64,000 nt of DNA, taken from assembly GCA_017513245.1 (NCBI GenBank), contig JAFXGK010000010.1:1-64000 (forward strand), given 5' to 3'. This DNA is from Clostridia bacterium (lineage in GTDB: Bacteria; Bacillota; Clostridia; Oscillospirales; Acutalibacteraceae). The position numbers were made by a program, and so were the translations under genes. The notes beneath the pieces were generated by a model. It did not search any database. It worked only from the letters and a program-made list of their open reading frames with translations, and was not told the origin of the DNA. How positions within the stretch are numbered: position 1 is the stretch's first letter; every line of letters starts with the position of its first letter. Shown here piece after piece: positions 8,697 through 17,600 of the stretch.

Positions 8697-11600
8697 ATGA
8701 AACTGAACCGCTTATTACGACCCCTAGCGCTTGTGCTTTGCCTGGCATTGGTGTTCTCATCGATACCGCTGGGCCTTACGGCACATGCAGCCGACGCCAT
8801 AATAGACGGCGCTGACGGCGACGAAGAAGAAACCGTCGATATTTATGCCGACGCGGTTGACGTATCGACCGCTGACGAACTCGAGGAGGCGTTGACAAAC
8901 GCTACGCGAGCAATTCGCATAGTTGACGATTTCCGACTCGACCGTACGTTCTACGTTATCAGCGATACCGTAATCTACGCTGAAGAAGCCCACACCTTAA
9001 CTCGTGGCGACAACTTCGGCGGAGATCTTTTTGTTATCGGTCGGTATGAGGACAATACCGTTTGTGAGAATACGGTGCTCTTCTACGCAGGCCGCGATGA
9101 CAGTGAAACACCAAATCTTCTCACCATTGACGGCAACCGTGACAATATGGGAACAGAGGTTGTAGGCACGGTGTTTTTCGGTTGTGAAAATGCCGACGTG
9201 CGACTTTATTCCGGTCTTACCGTGCAGAACTGTAAAAAGGACGGCAACGAGAGAACCTTAAACGGTACGTACGAGGTTTCATACCCTGCCCGTGTCGGCG
9301 GTGCCGTTGCGATTAATGCCGGCGGTACGCTTTCGATTTACGGCGGCACCTTTAAAGACAACACGGTAAACGACGAGATTGAAAACGATGACCCCGAAAT
9401 TGCCTTACGCTCGACCCAAGGCGGCGCTTTTTATCTCTACGGCACCACCAACATCTATGGTGGTACCTTTAAAAACAACCACGCTCAGCGTGGCGGAGTT
9501 TTCTACGCCTATCGAACCCTTAATATCTACGGCGCGACTATAGAAGACAACACCTCTTCTACTGCCGGCGGCGCTATATATATGCCCGCCAGCGGACGCA
9601 GCGAGGTTTATATCGAGGGCGGAAACGACCTTTCCGAGAGCGGCATAGCCTTTAAAAACAACAAGGCCGAAACTTTTGGCGGCGCTATATACGCAAGCGG
9701 AGCAGTTATAAATATTGACCAAGCCGGATTCAGCGGAAACACAGCCGGAACCCACGGCGGCGCCGTATACTGCAGTATATCAGGCGACGAGGATTCGGGC
9801 GCTAAGCTGACCGTTACCAACACCACCTTAGAAAACAACACCGCCGACTATAACGGCGGCGCAATATACCTCACCTCTTCCTCGGCATATATGGAGGAGG
9901 TCACCTTTAAAAACAACCACGCAAAAGCTACCGCAAACGCAAGCGGTGACCGCTACGGCGGCGGTGCTGTGTACTCCACCGGCAGTTACGTTGAAATTAA
10001 CGGCGCCTCTATTCAGAACAACACCTCCGACAACTACGGCGGAGGTATTGAGGCGCATTCACAGAGCAAGGTTGTGCTTAATAACATAACCACATCAGGC
10101 AACGTTGCCAAAAGCAACGGCGGCTTCATTTTTACCAATAATTCCGAATTTGAGATATACAACAGCGCCATCCGAGCCAACACCGCGAATAATCAGGGCG
10201 GCGCAGTGTTTACTACAAACTTAGCAACCTTCAAGGCCTACCTTACTACTTTTGAAGGCAACTCATCCACCGGAAACGGCGGCGCCATTTTGTTTTACTC
10301 GGGCAACGAAGGCTCACTTTTACACAGCTGCGTATTCCTCGATAACACTTCGGGAAGTTACGGAGGCGGCATATACATTTCAAAGGCCACCACACTCGAA
10401 GCCTATAACACCTCCGCCAAAGGCAACCATGCAGCAAAGGGCGGCTTTATGTACGAAACCACAACCGGCACCACCGTTACGCTAAACGGCCTTTCGGTTT
10501 CGGGCAATACTGCAACCGACGGCGGTCCTATAATTTGGGGCAACTCTACCGGCGCAGTACTGTACATTAATAAATCAACCTACATTGACATTGATTACGA
10601 AGATGTGCTTGACGATGCTTATTGGGCGGCGGCTATAGTAAACAAGCTCAAGGTTAATGAAATAACCGACGAGGTTCCCGGCTTTATCAACTACGGCGAC
10701 AGCGAGGAAACCAAACCCGAGGACATCATTAACCCCAACGTTACCAACGTTGTAGAACTGCAGGCCGCCCTCACGGCAGGACTTAAGAAAATCACCATAA
10801 TCAGTGATTTCACTATAAACCGTACCCTTTTTGTAAATTCCGACACCACCATTTACGCCACCGGCAACCGTACTTTAACCCGTGCACCCGGTTTTGGCGG
10901 TGATATGTTTGTTGTCGGTGAGGCGGTCGACGGAACCTTCCCCGAAAAGGAAATTTCGGTTACAATCGACCCCACCGGCGAGGGTAACTCGCTTACAATC
11001 GACGGTAATAAAGACAATATGACCACCGACGTTGTGGGTACCGTATTCTTCGTATGCCACGGCGCTCGACTCTCGCTTATGGATTCGCTCACCGTGCAGA
11101 ATTGCCATAAGGTTGGCAACGAGCGCACCCAAAACGAGATTTACGGCGTTTCTTACCCCGTTCGTATCGGAGGACCCGTTGCAATTAACGCCAACAGTAA
11201 GCTCGATATCTACGGCGGTACTTATAAGAACAACAGCGTTCTCGACGAGACCGATGATAACACCGACCGAATAAGCACCCAGGGCGGCGCTATATACTCG
11301 TTCGGTCCTACCAACATCTACGGCGGTACCTTTAGCGGCAACCACGCTGCTCGAGGCGGTTTCCTCTATAATTATCGCAAAACCAACATTCACAACGCCG
11401 TAATCGCAGAAAACTCTGCCTCCTCTTTGGGCGGCGCCATATATATGGCCGCCAGCACAGGCTGTTATCTTTACGTAGGCGCTTCAACCAACATCTGCGA
11501 CAGCTACGTTCTGTTCCTTGACAACACCTGCGCAGGCAGCGGCGGCGCAATTGTAAGTCAGGGCGCACTTACCGATATTCAAAACGCCGAATTCATAGGC

Positions 11601-14600
11601 AACGAAACCGGCGAGCACGGCGGCGCTATATACGTAACCATGAGCGAACTTAACAAGGAAAAATGGAACCTTAAGGTTGCAAACTCTACCTTCGACGGTA
11701 ACACTGCAACTTACAATGCCGGCGCCGTATACCTCACTAAATCCTCGGCACAGTTTAAAAACGTTGACTTTATAGAAAACCACGCACTCGCCACCGCAAA
11801 CGCCTCGGGTTCCCGCTACGGCGGCGGCGCTATTTACACCACGGGTTCATACGCTGTTTTCGAGGGCGTTCGTTTTACCGATAACGTTTCGGACTATCAC
11901 GGCGGCGCAGTAATGTTCAATTCCGCCAGCGAGGCCGTGCTTTATAACGTTACGGCAACCGGCAACGAGGCCGGCAATTACGGCGGATTTATGTACAGCA
12001 AATCCACCGTGGATATCTATAACAGTAAAATAAACAACAGTTCCGCAACTGCGGGCGGCGCTCTGATGCTTCAAGCTGCGGCAGTAACCAACGTTTATTC
12101 CACCGTTTTCGACGGCAACACCTGCACACAGAACGGCGCTGCGGTCGGCGCCTTCTCGGACGGCGGACAAAATACGTTTAACAACTGCGTTTTCAAGAAT
12201 AACGCGTCAGATAACTTCGGCGGAGGTATGTACATCTCGGGCTCCAGCCTGCTCGATATTTATAACAGCACCGGAGAAAACAACTCGGCCTTCCGCGGCG
12301 GTTTCCTTTACATCACCACCACGGGAACGGTAGTAAAGCTCAGTGATATCACTATATCGGGCAATACCGCCAGCGACGGCGGTCCCATCATTTGGGGTAA
12401 CTCGACCGGCGCTAAGTTATACATAAACAAGAATAAGTGGACCGATCGGGATGCTTCCACCCTTGACAGCGCATACTGGACGGCCGCTATCGTTAACAAG
12501 CTTAAGGTTTACGACCTTACCGACCCTGCTCCCGACTGCGACGAGTACGGCAATGAGAATTATGATAACCTTAAGGACTTCGTTGAGGTTTCAAGCTCTG
12601 CCGAACTCGAAGCCGCAATAAACAGCGGGGCTAAGCGCATTCGCGTTGTTTCGGATTTCCTGCTCGACCGAACCTTCTACATAACCGACGACGTAACCAT
12701 TTTTGCAACCACACCCTACCACCTTACCCGCGACGAAAACTTCACGGGCGATATCTTTGTTGTCGGCGAGGACAAAAACGGTAAGAACCACCTGTTCGGC
12801 GGCGGAAACACCGCTTGTCTCACACTCGGCAACCCCGAATCCAAGACCGAAGACCTTCTTACCATTGACGGCAACAAGAGCAATATGAAGGCCGACGTTG
12901 TAGGTACTGTGTTATTCATATGCCACAGTGCAAACGTAAACATTTACGACAACGTATCCATAGTCAACGCCAGAAAGCTTGGCAACGAGCGCACCTTCTT
13001 CGGCCGTTATTTCTCAAGTTATCCCAACCGTATAGGCGGCGCCATGGCTATAACCGAAAGCGGCGCACTTAACGTGTACGGCGGTCACTTCAAGGGGCTT
13101 TCGGTAAATGACGAGATTATTTCCGCCGAACTTGGTGAGGACGGAAGACACTCCACCTTAGGCGGCGCCATATACTCTCGCGGTGAGCTTAATATTTACG
13201 GCGGCAGTTTTGAATACTGCTATGCTCCCCGTGGCGGCGCTATTTACGCCTACTCCATATCCCATATCTACGGCGGCGATTTCATCAACAACCATGCACT
13301 AAACGGCGGCGCTGTTTATGCTCCCAGCAGCGTAAGCGTCAGCACGTATATCGGCGGCAAAACAGGTGAAACTACCGTTACCTTCAGCGGAAACTCCTCG
13401 TATAACAACGGTGGCGCTATCTATTCAGGCGCGATGGCCGCTACCGTAATTTACGGAGACACCCTATTCGAAAATAACTCTTCACAAAAATCCAACGGTG
13501 GCGCTATCTATGGCGCCGGCGTAGTTTTAATCAACAATACCACCTTTAAAAACAACTCCGCCAAGAGCAAAGGCGGAGCGGTATTCTTTACACACTCAAG
13601 CAACGCTTCTCCCGTTCAGGAGCCGACCCTTATCGGTTGTACCCTTACGGGCAACAGCGCAACAACCGGTGGCGCCGTAACGGCATATTCCGGCGGTCTT
13701 TCGGTTGATGAGGGTACACGCCTTACGATTGAAGACTGCGTAATGAGCGATAACGAGGCCACAGGCTCGGGCGGCGCTGTTTGCTCCGCCTACAGAGCCT
13801 CCATCAATATGAAGAACACCACCCTCAAAAACAACGTAGCCGTTAACGAGGGCGGCGCAATCTACATGCTGTATGAGGGCGTAGTAAACGCCGAAAACTG
13901 TGACTTCATCGGCAACACCGTAGGCGATGATACCACGGGCTACGGCGGCGCTGTTTCGCTTCACAGTTCCTTCTTCAACGGTAAGGAAAACACCTTCGAG
14001 AAGAACGAATCAGGTCTTCGCGGCGGCGCTCTCTACGTATCCTATAACAGCGCTGTAAAAGTAGATTCAGAGGTTATCTTAAAGGACTCTGTCTTTACAG
14101 AAAACAACTGCTATTCTATGGGCGGCGCTATATACGCTACCGACCGTCTTATCTCCTACGGTGAGGACGAAAACGGAGATCCCCTCCCGAAGGAGGATGA
14201 CGGCACCACTAACCTTGTGCTCAAGGACGTTTCCTTCACCGGAAACACCGCGTCCGGCAAGGGTGGCGCTATGTATCTCAGCAGTTACACCCGCACCCAT
14301 ATGGGCAACGTAATATTTGACAGTAACCGCATAACGGTTGACGGCGGCGGATGTAACGCAGGTGCGATTTACTCCAACGGACGCGCCACCTACGAAATCA
14401 ACGGCGGCGAATTTAAGAACAACTACTCGGGCGCAAACGGCGGCGCATTGGGCCTTTATTCCAATTCATCCGCAGTGCTCAACGACGTTACTGCCAGCGG
14501 TAACACAGCGGTAGGTGACGGTGGTTTTGCCCTGCTCGATACCGCATATATCACCATATACGACAGTGATATTTCTGATAACACTGCAGGCTCTCAGGGC

Positions 14601-17600
14601 GGCGCAGTTTCGATGGTAGACCTTTCCACTATCCACGCCTACGGCACAAAGTTTGACCGTAACTCCGCACCGAAAGAGGGCGGCGCTCTGCACGTGTATC
14701 CCGGCGCAAGCCAGTCGGTACTGAACGGCTGTTCCTTTACCGAAAACACTTCGGGAACCTTGGGCGGCGCCGTTTACGTGGCAAACCACACACTGCTGGA
14801 TCTGTATAACACTACCGCAGTTCGCAACCACGCAAACAAGGGCGGTTTCTTATATGAAACCACCTACGACACGGTAGTTAAGGTAAACGGACTTACCGTT
14901 ACCGGAAACACCGACGATATGGGCGGCCCCATCATTTGGGGTAACACCCTAAACGCCGACCTTTATATCAACAAGGGCAACTATACCGACACCGAAGTGA
15001 GCGTACTCGACGACGCTTACTGGGCAGGCGCTATATACAACCTGCTTACGGTACATGACCTGACCGACGCCGTACCCGAGCGTGAGGTATATAAGCAGGC
15101 CTATGTAGAACCCACCGAAAAGGAGCCTATAGTTCATCCCGAGATTGCGGTTGAACACATATTTGAGTTGGCAGAAAATGCCGACCACGGCAAGATTGAC
15201 TCTACCTATGCCGCATTCCCGAGACTTGATAACAGTTCCAACTTTATGAGCCGTAACACCACCCTCTTCCCCAATATTAACGGTGAAGACGTTACGGTTG
15301 ACAGCTTTATCTATCAGAAGGATGATCCTGCCAATAACGGCAACTTCGGCGAGGGTATACTCATCTATCAGGCAATGGCCTATAAGCGAGCCAATCCCCT
15401 TGAGGACGTTTCGATTTCGATTTCGTCATACCGTTTCTCGGCGCACACCGCAATCTGTATTGACCGCGACAGCCCCTATTTCGGCTATATGCGCGCTCTT
15501 TACGACCAGGATTACGATAAATTCGGCTTTGTTCGAGTTTCGTATCTGCTGCTTTGCGCCGCAAGAATGGGCATCGACGTAACGATAATCGGTCATATCG
15601 ACGGATACCCGAACACCGCTACTTCGCCCATGTTTGGTGAGTACTTCACCGAAATGCTTGACGCTCCCTGCGACAGCACCTACACCACGGGCGTTATCGG
15701 CGACTATATGACCTTCCGTGACTGTGAATGGGACCTCAGTCGTAAGGGTTCTTCCGATATGATGCATACCAAGTTGTGTGCGGTTTCGCACTATCTTGAT
15801 ATGAACGGTGAGGTTCACCGTAACGCTGTATGGACCTCCAGTTCAAACCTCGACGGTATTAACTGGAACGGTACGAACGGCCTTAACCAATTGCAGACCG
15901 CATCCATCGTATCCGACCACGCCGAAATCTTCCGTATTTCTAAGAACTATCTTGATTTCCTTGCAGGATATTGCGGCCAGGAAGACGTTTATATCTTCCG
16001 CGATATTATGATCGACCGCGTTGAAGAGCAAATCGCCAAGATAAAGGCAGGACTTGAAAGCGAAATCCCCGCAAACGAGCAGATAGTTTACCTCGGCGGC
16101 GAAAATGATAAGGTTTTCGAACTCTATTTCTCGCCCTTCAGCGGAAACGTTTCGGGCTGGGAAGAAGAATACAATCCCTTCGCCAAGCAAATTCGCGAAA
16201 TGCACAACTCCGAAGACTCTATAATCTTTATTTGGAACAACGTTCGTTGGGGCGAATACTCGCTCCGCAACCAGTTTGAAGACGTTATTATAGATGCCTT
16301 CCACAAAAATAAGAACCCCGAAAACAAGATTTACGTTAACCTGCCTGCCTTTAATTCGGCCGCATTTTCGGACCTCGCGGTCGGCACCGATATCGGCTAC
16401 AAGGCGTTTAACCAGAATGATTTCGGACACGTTCACAGCAAGGATATGCATCTTTCCTACGTTAAGGACGGTCAGCGCTACTACGTATCGGTACTCAACT
16501 CGATGAACGTTCACAGCGGCTCGATGGCGTACCAGTCCAACTTCGCGCTGGTAATTAAAGAGACCAACTGCAACGAGGACAGCGTATTCTTCACCTTCGC
16601 GGACCAGACCACGACCGGTATCGCAGAGCACGCTTTCGAGGATACCGTGCTTGAGTATCTGCCCGAAGACGAAACCATCGACGGCTACACCTATCATCCC
16701 TGCGCCAACTGCGACGAGCGCAAGATAATAGGAACCATTCACCGCACCGGCGACTGGGTTGCAATAAAGCCCGCCACCAAAAATGAAACCGGTATTGCTG
16801 TTCGCAGTTGTTCTGCCTGCGGCATTCTAATCGAGACACGCGAATACGTTCATCCCGGTGATGACCGTACCCTCGATTCAGAATTCTTCGAGGGCAAAAC
16901 CTTCACAAGCGAGCGCGACCTTCAGAGCGCACTGAGCGTAAACGGCGCGCCCCTAACCATCGAGGCCAACGTACAACTCGCTAAGGGACATAACGCCCGC
17001 GGCGGTGTTATCGTCGGAAATTATATGGGCAGCGCTCAAAATCTTGTAAACCTTGAGGTATACACCGGCGGTCGCATAAGGCTTTATATGAAGAATGACG
17101 GTCAGGTAATCGACCACGTCTTCAGTACCGATATCCGCAGCGATAGCGCGGTGCACATAGCCTTAACGCTGGACGGCACGACAGCAAAACTTTATCTCGA
17201 TTCTGTCCTCGCGGAAACAGCCACCCTTTCGGGCACGGCTCCCACAATTACGGGAACTATGTGGATAGGCGGCGACAACCGCTACGGCAACAATCAGTTC
17301 TTTAAGGGCACCATTTATTCCGTAAGCATATTTGACCACGCTCGAAGCGAGGCACAAATATCGCGCGATACAATCGCCGTATTTAATGAAGCGCACGGCG
17401 TAATGGATTCCCGTTACTTCTCCGCATCCAAGCTGATGTCCACCCCCGGAGCAACCTTCACCGAAGAGAGTGCCGTTGCACTGGAGACCTTTGCAGCCAC
17501 ACCGCACACCATTGAGGCTACGGTTAAGCTGAACGAAAGCTTTACCGGTCGTGCAGGCGTAATCGTAGGTAACTACGGCAGCACTCAAAGTCCGGCCCTC

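Noticed and set aside
9400..14800. Regularly recurring GGCGGCGC stretches resembling a repeat array
   Set aside because: They are the codons of the GGAIY/GGAVY beta-helix motif within one continuous frame, with irregular spacing and no unique spacers; not a CRISPR.
15843..16742. 299-codon minus-strand frame inside the giant gene
   Set aside because: It is opposite the PLD-like region, which is clearly coding on the plus strand; the frame has no recognisable domain.
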